From Annona cherimola (Eukaryota > Streptophyta > Magnoliopsida > Magnoliales > Annonaceae): a DNA stretch of 64,000 bases. The notes beneath the pieces are model-generated. The model had not been told where the DNA came from and did no database searches. It saw nothing but the letters and a program-made list of their open reading frames with translations. The translations under genes were made by a program, and so were the position numbers. Positions 11,121 to 20,339 of this stretch are shown one piece after another. The stretch spans positions 1,495,501-1,559,500 of the forward strand of contig CM059974.1 in NCBI GenBank assembly GCA_030490835.1, in the 5' to 3' direction. Each line of letters begins with the position of its first letter. Position 1 is the stretch's first letter.

Positions 11121-12724
11121 GTCTGTTCGCTAGTACCTTTGCCAAAATTTTGTACACGACATTGCATAAGCTAATCGGGCGAAATTTGGATAATTCTTGC
11201 GCCCCCCGCCACCTTAGGAATTAAGACCAAGGTCGTGTTATTTGATTCGCGTATGAGACTATCACGGCGGCAGTGATTGTCCTCCTCCATGAAATGTTTG
11301 CACCACATGAAGATCTCCTTGCCCACAATATTCCAATTCTGCTGAAAAAAGCCAGACGACATCCCATCTGGCCCCGGGGCCTTTGTTGGACGCATGCTTC
11401 TAATCGCACTCTCCACTTCCTCCCAGGCCAGAGGCCTAATCAAAGTCTGCCTCTGAATATCTGAGATCTTTCTGGTAAAATGATCGTTAATCCAGCTTGC
11501 ATCTGCAGTGGCGGAATGAGCATAGATGTCAGAGAAATAGGAGACAGCCAAATTCAGCATCTGATCTTGGTCCTTGACCCAGCGCCCATTCATGTCTCTA
11601 AGTGCATCAATCCGATTAGCCCTCCTGCGCTTTGAAGCCATGTGATGAAAGAAACCCATGTTCCTGCCACCCTGATGAAGCCAGTGTGTTTTTGCCCGCA
11701 TCTGCCACAACCTCTCCTCATCCTCGAGCAAAAGATTAATCTGGGATTTCAACCTGTTAATGGAATCATCACGACCATCATTCGGGTTCTGACACATTAA
11801 CCGCGAAAGTTCTTTCTGTTTCCTTACAATTGCTTGCCGCAGATTACCCCTTGCCATTCGGTTCCACCTGGAAAGTTCGATACCGCATCGCCTAATTTTT
11901 CCATTTAGAGTTGCAACATCCCCCGCAATTCCCATTGGGTGTTCCTCCCATACCCGTTGAATGATCCTCTTCGCCTCGGGGTCACGAGCCCAGAATAACT
12001 CATACCTAAATTCTCGTGGAGGCCTATGCAATCCATGTGAAGAATCAAGTGTTAGAAGAAGCGGACAGTGATCAAAAGTAGAGGCCGAGATGTGTGCGAT
12101 GCGAGCATGAGGAAAAAGCTGGAGCCATGCAGCATTTGCAAGCCCCCGGTCAAGTCTAGCCTCCACTCGCTGTGTACCCCTACGATGATTAGACCACGTC
12201 ATGGGCGCCCCCACAAAACCGAGATCCTGGAGATTGCATCTGTCCATTGAGTTACGAAACAGCTCCGTCTGGGCTTGAGACCGGGTTCTCATGCTGCTGT
12301 ATTCATTTGGCCCCACCACTTCGTTGAAATCTCCCATCACAAGCCATGGGAAATTTGACCCGTCGCCCAATTGATTGAGAATATGCCAGCTTTGATGGCG
12401 GCAGTGAGTTTCAGGGTGACCATAAAACCCAGTGAACTGCCATCCCATAAAGTCAACATGAATATGATGAGTAGAGAAACTGCGCACAGAAGCAGGATGG
12501 TCTTTATTCCAAAAAAGAGCTAGCCCCCCCTCCTTGCCAAGGGATCCACCACAAAACAGGAGTCAAACCGGAGTTTTCGTCTTATGGCTTCCATTTCCTT
12601 AGTAAACCGCTTGGTTTCGCAGAGGAATACCAGCTTAGGATCTTGTTTCTTGATTAGATCAAGGAGGCATCGAACTGCGCGTGGGTTCCCAAGCCCACGA
12701 CAGTTCCAGGTGAGGAGGGCCATA

Positions 12725-14585
12725 TTAATTGAGGTGGGGCCGGGGGATCCCCGCGGCCTCCACCTCCTTTAGTTCATGTTCAGCCTCCTTCTTTGTCCGC
12801 TTCGAGAAAATCATTTGGTCTCCATGGATCCCGTCTCTATTTCTTTTGGAAGTAGGCAAAATCGCTTGTGAAATCTCCCCCACCGAGCCTAAACCTTGTC
12901 GTGCCCGCCTTTTCCACCTTCCCCTATACTCATGAGAGAATTGCATGGCATCCATGGCCCCCACTGATTCCCCTCCAGCTCTAACATCGGACATCTCCCC
13001 TACCACCTGCCCCTTGCCCACAACGACCCCCATAATTGGAATATCAATCATCTCATCGCCCATCTTCTCCTCTAAACATATACTTCCCTCCATAGTCCCC
13101 CCTTGTCACAGTTCCTTTGTTTTGAGTCATAGGAGTTAGGACCTGTAACTGTCCCCCCGCATGAAGCTGAATAGGCTAATCCCGACCGCCATTGCTCGCC
13201 ACCCGTCTTCCACATTCATCCTTCACCGTGGTTAGGATATCGCTCACTGGCAATTCTCCCGGAGGGAGTTTAGTTTGAGGCCTGTGATTGCGGTTTTGTT
13301 GCTGATCGTGTGGTTCCACTTCAGAGCCTCCTAGCCCGGAGTCCGCCCCCAACAGCATACAGTACACCCTTCCCTCTGTTCTAACTGGTTCCTTTGAGGG
13401 GAGGTCCACCGTCTGTATAAGGCCAAGTGGAGAAACCAAGGGAGAGATCTGTTGAGGTGAAGCCGAAGGTGATGGCTGTTGAGGAGCTGGTTTGGGATCG
13501 AAATCCGTCCATAGAGAGTCACCCGTCGACAGCATGGGGGAATTTGCCGCCGCACACACTGCAGTCGTCTGGATCAGATTGCCCATTCCGTCCAATCTGC
13601 CTTCCAGCGTAGGTGGAACCCCACTATCGGGCATTGGGTTCCCCTGTTCCTTTCCCGCTGCTGAGGTCTCCCCTTGGATACCCATATACTTGACTAGTTT
13701 CATACGGTTTCTAGCAGCAAGTTCTTCCTTTAGTTTCATTGGTTGAGTGCCAACTCGTAGCCAACTTCCGAACGGCAAGTCTGCCTCCATTGGTAGCTGT
13801 CCATTCTTATCCCGAGCTTGGCAATCTTTATGAGAATGCCCCATGATCCCACACAAGTAACAAAACATGGGGAGGTTCTCATACTGAAAGCTCAGCCATT
13901 TGCGTTGCTGAGTTCCAAGCTGAATAAAGATGCCCCTTCGGAGGGGTTCCCGGCAATCAACCATAACCTTTACCCTCAAATCTGCATCTGAAATTCGGCA
14001 GTCCAGCAGCTCGTCGAAAGTTTTGCCAATGGTCTGTGCCACGACCGACTTGTCAACAATATATGGAACACCGTGAACTTGAATCCATAGAGGCGTTTTC
14101 ACAAGCATGAGCTGGGCATGATCGAGCTCTTCTTCCTGTTAAGCAAGAATGATGATATTCCGTTCAAAAAGCCACGGTCTACCGTTCATCACATAGTCCT
14201 TATCGTCCCTGTTAACAAACGACACTTTGAATAGGTTGTCGCCAACTTCCGTGAAGAAGAACCTATCTTTCGTCCTCCATAAACGCTTCAGCATTCCTTT
14301 AAAGCATTCTTTGTTGAAAGATTTCGAACACCAAAGAGAACACAGAAGAGCGGCATCATCACCAGGTTGTATTTTCCGGATTGCAGAGCTTGCAATGGTC
14401 ATTATCTGTAGTTCGGCACCCAGAAGGTCTGCCTCGCTGGGATTCATCATGTGAGCTTTGCCCGTTATCGACTTTGCCGCCCGCTGATAGCAGATAGCTT
14501 TCCTCCTCAGCACCCCTCCGACCGCCTCTACTATGGCCAAGAGCAACGGGCGTTTCCCCCCTCCGACACCAGCACTCAGTCCCAC
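12725..14585 (-). pseudogene. LINE A ORF1: DUF4283 and CCHC zinc-knuckle protein
   Basis: RNA-binding ORF1 protein of plant L1 elements. The first segment (14585-14139) contains the DUF4283-type domain (LCSLWCSKSFN, RPWLFERN). A TAA at 14141-14139 interrupts it, but translation continues in the same frame into 14108-13176 with the rest of the domain (TPLWIQVHGVPY) and a zinc knuckle, CYLCGIMGHSHKDC. After a stop at 13176 and a frame change, probably in a G run near 13100, the last segment (13093-12725) is basic and ends VEAAGIPRPHLN. The LINE B leader encodes the same ending (VEAEGSPRPHLI). The first Met is not certain, as the 5' leader is short. Confidence 0.82.
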
Positions 14586-14671
14586 TCACGACGAAAGGGC
14601 GTTTATTGTCGCCACGCAGGACTTACAGAGGCCGGACTCAACTTTGTCCGAAATAAAAAATCTTATCATTT

Positions 14672-15421
14672 CTTTTAAAGGAGCAATATATACACATAAG
14701 AGAGAGGTTGAGTATGTAGCTCTGAAGTAAAGTCTTCCTTAGAATTTTGTTTTGAAGTCATATTATTTTGTTGCTTTTAAAAGGAATAAAGGATAGTGTT
14801 CTGTTTTCGCTTTTACCAGGAATATTTTTGTAACTTCTCATCACTGTTACCGTTAGTCTTAATACTATTTTCATATTTAGAATTAAAAACAGAAGATGTA
14901 ATAATCATCGTCATTTTTCCAAATGTGTAGGCTCGTTTAAAAATTTTATTTGCAAAAATGCTTTTGTTGTCAACTTTGATTAAATTTCGTATTTAAATTA
15001 TGCGCAATAAAAATCATATAATGATATCCCTAGATTATATTCATTCAACTTAATCTTGATAACTAGTGAATTTAGAAATTCTAAACATTATTGCCGGAAC
15101 GAAGTGTGACTAATGAATTTACAAAATTCTAAACATTATTGTCGGAACGAAGTGTGACTAATGAATTTACAAAATTCTAAATATTATTGTCGGAACGAAG
15201 TGTTCTTGCAAAGAAAGTTCATAAATAATAATATATTTACAATATTAATAGTTAAGGGTAGAATAGCAAAACAGTGAAAAAAATGGTATAAAAAACAATG
15301 CAAATTGAAATAGCCAATTAAAAGTGTTAATCAAGAAGGAACCTCTTTTCTTATAAATTAGTTATTTTTTCTATGTGTATACAGGTGCAGCAATGGCTAA
15401 CAACTTTATCGAGTCACTAAC
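14672..15421. other. Intron remnant of the CHY-like gene, right of LINE A
   Basis: AT-rich DNA between the right LINE A duplication and exon g. Apart from the tandem repeat at 15068-15204 I see no feature in it. Confidence 0.5.
15068..15204. repeat. 47-48-bp tandem repeat, about 2.8 copies
   Basis: Units start at GAATTTA at 15068, 15115 and 15163. Each carries ATTCTAAACATTATTG(C/T)CGG, followed by AACGAAGTGTGAC; the last is cut short after GAAGTGT. Units differ by one or two bases. It lies within an intron of the CHY-like gene. Confidence 0.85.
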
Positions 15422-15709
15422 TAGTGCAGATATGATTTCTTCAACAGTTGCTTTTGAGAAGCACTTGTTGATGATATCGAGACTGCAATAATTGCTCGAA
15501 TTAAAGTAATTAAAATCAGCATGTTAATTAATATATATGCTCATGGTCATGAATGAAGGCTTGAAAATGTAATTGCTAATGGCTTACCTCCTGCACCCGC
15601 TATTTTGCTTCACAATTGGTCTTAATGCAAACCCACCAATGATCCTGGATATAATTGCTGGATCTGATAATTTCACCTTCCTCAATGCCTCTTCCAACGC
15701 AGATAAGCT
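15422..15709 (-). pseudogene. CHY/HIBCH-like gene, exons f and g
   Basis: Exon f, 15709-15588 (122 bp, after AG, before GTAAGC), encodes SLSALEEALRKVKLSDPAI, then RPIVKQNSGCR. Exon g, 15482-15422 (61 bp, after TTGCAG), encodes LDIINKCFSKATVEEIISAL and ends before a GTTAGT donor. Joining f (2 spare bases, AG) to g (T) makes a Ser codon and keeps frame. Exon g ends in phase 0, as needed for exon h at 5712. These correspond to the family's 'LEE..L..SDP' and 'INKCF(S)..TVEEII.AL' segments. No stop or frameshift in either exon. The intervening intron is 105 bp. Confidence 0.72.
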
Positions 15710-15826
15710 CTATCTATTAATAAAATCCAAACTTTCATTTAGTAGTAGGGAATTAATTTCATTTTCTATAATCCAAGGACACAAATGGCAAAAGGACCCG
15801 GGCAAATTCTTATAATCTTATCCGCC

Positions 15827-15914
15827 AAATGGCACCCTCAAATTGAAAGGGGTAGGGATAAGGTTTTCCTTTCATCAAAAAATAAAAAAAAAAAAAAAAA
15901 AATGGCACCCTCAA
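15827..15914 (+). mobile_element. 58-bp LINE tail insertion (copy D)
   Basis: A 15-bp perfect duplication, AAATGGCACCCTCAA, lies at 15827-15841 and 15900-15914. Between them are 58 bp: GGGTAGGGATAAGG, TTTTCCTTTCATC and an A-rich tail. This is the same 3' terminal pattern as LINEs A and C (GGATAGAGTA...TTCC..TATC or CATC then poly(A)). It is a LINE insertion truncated after about 35 bases, located in the intron between exons d and f of the CHY-like gene. Confidence 0.85.
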
Positions 15915-16287
15915 TTTTTAGCATTTTGCTGCAAAATAGGCTTCGGGGTATTCTTAATTGTGATTTAGACCTTAGTTTGGATATTCACAAATTACCCCTT
16001 TCAGATATGAAATAGTACTTTGAAATAAATTTAAAACAATATTCGATTCAATTCACATCTAAAATTGCTTCACAACCATAGTTTCGGTTGGAACTTGGGA
16101 GGGGTTTGTTTTGAAACATCTTCATCTTACGAGGTATGTTTTGCCATTGCATAAATATGCAACGTTATAAGGTCTATTTTGTAAAAATCCAGCATTTTGG
16201 AAATAAATTAGCGCGTACTGTGGTTGCCACACAGCTTTAAAATGTGCTAATTAGTGATAGACGACCAATACAATGGGCTCTGCATGA

Positions 16288-16396
16288 ATCTATAATCAAG
16301 TTTTATCATTTTTGAAAAAATATATATTTATTTTGTATTTTTAAAAATACAAAATAAATATATATTTCTAAAATGATAAAACTTGGTTTATAGAAT
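16288..16396. repeat. Perfect-stem hairpin of fold-back family (F3)
   Basis: A near-perfect palindrome of about 50-bp arms centred near 16341: CTATAATCAAGTTTTATCAT on the left and ATGATAAAACTTGGTTTATAG on the right, given at its ends. The arms match the inner arms of F2 (AACCAAGTTTTACCATTTTTGG). The outer arms are poor or missing, so this is a remnant or a short member. Confidence 0.65.
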
Positions 16397-16623
16397 TATT
16401 ACACCTATAATAGTTGTATAAAAAATTTCAAAAAATAGAAAATTTGTTTTTTCCTTCTCATTTGCGCCTGTCAGGACTCAATTTACACGCTACAAATATG
16501 CAACTTTAGATATATAAAGTTAAAGTTGAAGGCAAGGCCATCTACAGTGTGATATGAAAATGTGCAAATTTTGACTATTCTTATAGATTTTAATTTGCTA
16601 GTTGGATGAGTTGAATCATCTAC

Positions 16624-16719
16624 CAAAGTATCCCGGCAGCCTGGAAAGGAATTGGGTTGAACCGACATCTGGTGAGAGCCCCAGCGACGTTTCTGGCATA
16701 GCAAAGATCTGCATATATT
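16624..16719 (-). pseudogene. CHY/HIBCH-like gene, exon d
   Basis: 96 bp after an AG (TGATGAG) and before GTAGAT. It encodes YMQIFAMPETSLGLSPDVG, then FLSRLPGYF. The MPE motif holds the glutamate that acts as catalytic base in crotonase-fold hydrolases; PDVG and FLSRLPG are also family signatures. Using this acceptor, the spacing from the GR motif in exon c to MPE equals that usual in the family. The following exon (expected GEYxGLTGxRL) was not found before exon f. Confidence 0.74.
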
Positions 16720-17029
16720 CTCATCAGAAAAAACAAGGACCCCGCATATACAAAATATATAGGCACACTGCACACACAAATCAAAGCATTAATTTGCTAG
16801 GAGTCACGCTTAACCCTTCATTTTAATGTTCTCTTGGTTTTTAAATCATTTCTAATTTTCAAAATCGAGCCATTGATTATATTTTTTATGAAGCCGAGAA
16901 ATTTTATGCAGCAGCCATTAATGGGTCAATTTATAGGTGGCGTAATATTTTGATTTCGTTTTTAAATTATATCGATGGGTCTTACTTAGAACTTTTTCTG
17001 TGAAATTTAATAATTTTTAAATTCATTTA

Positions 17030-17302
17030 GGGTGTATTTGGAAAGTGATTAAATTTTTAGATGAAAAGTTTTTACTTTTTAGTGTAGAAGTTTTTAAATT
17101 TGAAGAAAATGATGTATGATAAGATTAATAATGAAGAGTAAAAATAATAAAGTTAAAATGGATAAGTTAATTCTATAAGTAATTTTGTAGAAATGATTAG
17201 AAAGTAAGATAGTTGTATAAAAAAATATGAAAAAAAGAGATATTTATAGAGAGCAAAAAGTTTCAAATTGAAAACTTGAAATTTTTTTTGCCAAACACAA
17301 AC
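17030..17302 (+). mobile_element. Tourist-like MITE, copy T5
   Basis: Left end GGGTGTATTTGG, right end CCAAACACAAAC. 3-bp duplication TTA at 17027-17029 and 17303-17305, as in PIF/Harbinger (Tourist) elements. The interior has the family blocks GATGAAAAGTTTTTA, AAAGTTAAAATGGATAAG and GTAGAAATGATTAGAAAG. Located in an intron of the CHY-like gene. Confidence 0.85.
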
Positions 17303-17511
17303 TTAGTATTTTATTTGAATTTTTAAAAGTAAATAAAATGGCTAATCATAAGAAAAAAGATCTAGATAAGACTTGCCTATGCATACAAAATTTAAATATA
17401 AAAATATTTTTTTAACCATCTGTCATTCAGCATTATATTTTCAAAAAAAAAAAAAAAAAAAAAAACTAACCTTTTATGAAATGCAGCGGAATAAAGAGGG
17501 AAATTACATAC

Positions 17512-17584
17512 CGCGTTCTCCGTGACGACCCGAAACAAGCAGTGTGGCTCCAGTTCCGATGAAAATTCCGTTGACGAGTGAAGC
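17512..17584 (-). pseudogene. CHY/HIBCH-like gene, exon c
   Basis: 73 bp after GAAG and before GTATGT. It encodes ASLVNGIFIGTGATLLVSGR, then HGER and one spare base. It matches the family's 'VSLVNGIxMGGGAGLSVxGRFR' region. The glycine-rich loop reads GTGAT instead of GGGAG, and FR of GRFR is changed, so function is doubtful. It follows exon b in phase 0 and precedes exon d in phase 1. Confidence 0.66.
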
Positions 17585-18908
17585 CTTCAACCACGTTAAT
17601 AATTAGTATATAATTACACGGTTAGTTACAAAACCATATTTTAATGAGTTAGTCGATGTCAGAATGAAAAATGTAAAAAAGGAAAACAATCATCTACAGT
17701 TCGATTTACAGAAAAATAAAAAGAAATTTATAGTAACCAAAACAAAAAAATGGATTAGAGGGTAAATCAAGTCAATATTGACTTAGGTTGGAGTAAATAC
17801 AACTCTAATTCATGTTATAAATTCTCAATCCAACCTTATTTTTAACTATATTTTTCACATCTTAACCTAATCTTATTTTAACTCTATATAAATCGATTCG
17901 ATTCAAGTCGAGTTAGAAATCAAATTAATAATAAAATTATTTTGCTTAATTAAATCTGTTTTTAAATATAAATATGTATAAAAGAATAAAAAATAATCCT
18001 TTTTATAGAAATACTTTCCAATTTATGACTTATACATTAATATAATTGCTAAATAATCTTATTTTAAAGCAATAATGTTTAGTTAATTTCTATGTATTAT
18101 GTGCTCATTTATAATTAATTTTTAATAATCTATTAGATTTTACACTAATATATGAAATTAGGTTGGATTCGGATGATAATAATCTAATACAAACCAACCC
18201 ACTTTTAAAATCGGGTGAATTCAAATTGGGGTTTGTAACTATTTTTTTGCCAAAATGCCTTATCTAACCCTATTATAAATTGGGTTGGGTCATGGGTGTT
18301 GAGACAAATTCTATTTACACCCCCTTAAAATGAATCATTGTAATTAGCAACGATCAATACTGCTGCTATGTGTAAAGGGTCTCCGATACAACGCAAAAAA
18401 TCTACAACGATGCAGCAAAACGGATCAAAACATTTAGAAACAATTTTGGTTTTTTTTTTATTAATGTTACAATATTATATCTCATCATCTCAACCTATAT
18501 TACAGACTAAACTAAAAAAATCCTTACATCTTTATAGCTCACACTACGTGGCCAAAACAGCATTATTGCTAACGTCACCAAAAGAAGAACTTAATGACTA
18601 ATATTTGTTCTTGTCGCTAAAAAGATGAATTACTTTATGTGTCAGCGTCCTATATATGTGGCCGCCTATTGAGGGCAGCTAAAAATAATAATTTTTATTT
18701 TTTATTGTTACAAATGCGTGGCTTTACTTGAATCTCTCTCTTTTTAAAATTGAAATTTTTTAAAATACAATTGGTATTTATTATTACTGCTAAAAAGTTT
18801 ATTACATTTTATAAAAATCATCATCAACCTCAGCAATCAGCTCCGATCAGGTTATACAATTTCATCGTCACTAAAAGCTAAACTTTTTGTGACAATAATG
18901 GGTGGCAT
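17585..18908. other. AT-rich intronic stretch, no feature resolved
   Basis: Lies between exon c and the long-TIR element at 18918. About 17750-18300 has GGTTGGATTCGGAT / CCAACCCA-type blocks that resemble sub-terminal repeats of small DNA transposons, but I could not pair the ends. Confidence 0.4.
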
Positions 18909-19374
18909 ATAAAATTAGGATTTTTCTTAAATATACCTATTATGTTTGACCTTAATTCCAAATATATTCATTACGTTTTCAAAATCCCAGATATACCCAC
19001 TGTGTTTGCAGTTAATCTCAAAAACACTCAATTCGATCGTGAATTAATGTCATTAGTCAATAACTAATATGCTCATCAAATTTTGGACATAATTAAAAAT
19101 TTAAATGTCATAACTCGTCAACGGCTTAATTACACATGAGATCTGAATTTGGAAAGCTATAATTTTATTTTATTTCATCTTTTATTATTTTATGACAGGG
19201 GTATTTTGGGCATTCATAAAAATTTAACCAACGGCTTTTAACGGAATGAGTATTTTTTAGATTAACTACAAACACAACACAGTGGGTATATATAGAATTT
19301 TGAAAACTTAGTGAGTATATTTGATATTAGGGTTAAACCTAATGAGTATATTTAAGAAAAAACTCATAAATTTA
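18909..19374. mobile_element. Long-TIR DNA transposon (448 bp), probably Mutator-like
   Basis: The first and last roughly 130 bases are inverted copies: TTTTTCTTAAATATACCTAT...TATACCCACTGTGTT on the left, complement of AACACAGTGGGTATA...GAGTATATTTAAGAAAAA on the right (blocks quoted separately). Direct repeats ATAAAATTA (18909-18917) and ATAAATTTA (19366-19374) differ at one base of nine. Long TIRs with a 9-bp duplication point to a Mutator-type element. No coding capacity. Confidence 0.6.
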
Positions 19375-19395
19375 TTAATAGGATAAAACTATGTC

Positions 19396-19795
19396 CCTAA
19401 ATGGGGACGCTGATCTCCTGCACCCGGGAGCAGGCAGCGTTGCCTGCTCCCGGGCGCATACACTAATTTTTTTTAATTTTTTTAGAAATTTTTTCATAAA
19501 ATTATTAGCCCAAGTGTATTTAACATGTGTATAAATTTTTACCATTTTTGGAGATTTTTAGATATTTATTTTTAATTTTTGAAAATCAGTGGCATTTTCG
19601 TAATTTAAAATTACCTAAAATGCTACTGATTTTCAAAAATCAAAAATAAATATTTAAAATACTCCAAAAATGGTAAAAATTTATACACATGTTAAATACA
19701 CCTATATTAACATTTCTAAAAAAAAATTTCCAAAAAAAAAAAAAAAAAATGGTGTGTGCACTCCCGGGTGCTGGAGATCAGCGTCCCCTAAATGG
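19396..19795. mobile_element. Fold-back Mutator-like MITE, copy F4 (382 bp)
   Basis: A perfect 9-bp duplication, CCTAAATGG, lies at 19396-19404 and 19787-19795. The element (19405-19786) begins GGACGCTGATCTCC and ends with its complement. GC-rich outer arms (CACCCGGGAG / CTCCCGGGTG) surround AT-rich inner arms meeting near 19605. The left outer arm has an extra internal inverted repeat, GAGCAGGCA and TGCCTGCTC, making a small hairpin. The inner arms match F1 and F2, the outer arms do not. Confidence 0.85.
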
Positions 19796-19886
19796 TTGGC
19801 GGGGTAAATGCGTTTCTTAAACTTCAAAATCTTGGATCTCTCGCCGCTACTCATGTTGGCGCTTGATCATCCGAAGAACAATGACA

Positions 19887-19928
19887 ATAGAGAATTGTTT
19901 TTTTTTTTTCGATGAAATATAGAGAATT
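19887..19928 (-). mobile_element. 22-bp LINE-tail micro-insertion
   Basis: The 10-bp repeat ATAGAGAATT occurs at 19887-19896 and 19919-19928. Between them lie 22 bp: G, 12 T and CGATGAAAT. Read on the minus strand this is ATTTCATCG followed by poly(A), close to the LINE 3' ends here (...TTTCATC-poly(A)). It looks like a LINE insertion that stopped after about ten templated bases. Confidence 0.6.
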
Positions 19929-20060
19929 TCTATTTTTTTTATTGGTTAGAGAATTGCTATTAGATTAATAGTTGAGGTGTAAATTTTGTAAAACTACTAA
20001 ACGGACGGGAAAGTACAAATAATTCGAAATAATAAGAATTGTTGTTGGCGTGCCGCTTAC

Positions 20061-20140
20061 CCGAGGCTTCTGGTTTGTTGCAATTACAAAAATCATTTTC
20101 AAGATGTACGTGTAGTTGTTGGCTCCGAAAGTCCAATGTC
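20061..20140 (-). pseudogene. CHY/HIBCH-like gene, exon b
   Basis: 80 bp after ACTAG and before GTAAGC. It encodes, with one base from exon a, GHWTFGANNYTYILKM, then IFVIATNQKPR (27 codons, no stop). It matches the family segment 'G(N/D)WKxGANFFRKEFxLNYLxATYSKPQ' in length and in key positions (GxW, GA, AT, KP), with strong divergence at others. The phase-1 join with exon a makes a Gly codon. Confidence 0.65.
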
Positions 20141-20339
20141 CTAGTGCATGCAACTATGGAAGTGAATTTTACAAATATTTTACTTTCATGATACCAAAAG
20201 TAATTTTATCAAATATTACTTAGGAGATTCATAAGAAAAGAAAATTTATTAAAGTGGTTTTTGTCGTTGCCAAAAAAACCTAAATTCAGGAGTTAAATAA
20301 GGCATAAATGCAAATATTTTAAACCTAGTGATCAAGGGA

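Larger units (their letters stand above)
6733..12723 (-). pseudogene. LINE A ORF2: endonuclease-reverse transcriptase-RNase H
   Basis: The start at 12723 (MALLTWNCRGLGNPRA) is two bases from the ORF1 stop, as in LINE B. Domains in order: apurinic-type endonuclease (ETK, GDFNEV, DHCPL), reverse transcriptase (GLRQGDPLSPYLFLLCAEG, catalytic LLFADDALLF), zinc-binding zf-RVT (FGWRLVRNALPT, CFFC...DHLFLGC), and RNase H (NVDAR, EAHAFL, IESYSLLL). It is broken by a missing base in the seven-C run at 12524-12530, an extra base in the six-C run at 11202-11207, and the hAT element at 9276-11120. The reading frame resumes correctly on both sides of that element (VLANR-LKG...EQSAF). The third RNase H acidic position reads Tyr (ESY) where LINE B has Asp (ETD). 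Confidence 0.88.
6692..14671 (-). mobile_element. L1-type LINE, copy A, interrupted by a hAT element
   Basis: A near full-length plant L1 LINE on the minus strand. From its 5' end: short leader, ORF1 (14585-12725), a 1-bp gap, ORF2 (12723-6733), a short 3' UTR (...TTCTTCCATC) and an A-rich tail (T-rich at 6702-6718 on the plus strand). A 10-bp direct repeat CTTATCATTT at 6692-6701 and 14662-14671 is the probable target duplication, putting the 5' end at about 14661. Without the 1845-bp hAT insertion and one duplicated 8-mer, the ORF2 region is about 4138 bp, close to LINE B (4133 bp). It is dead: two stops and a frame change in ORF1, and two single-base shifts in G runs in ORF2. It lies in the intron between exons g and h of the CHY-like gene, on the same strand. 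Confidence 0.88.

Noticed and set aside
12068..12250. Plus-strand frame opposite the LINE A endonuclease
   Set aside because: Antisense shadow of ORF2.
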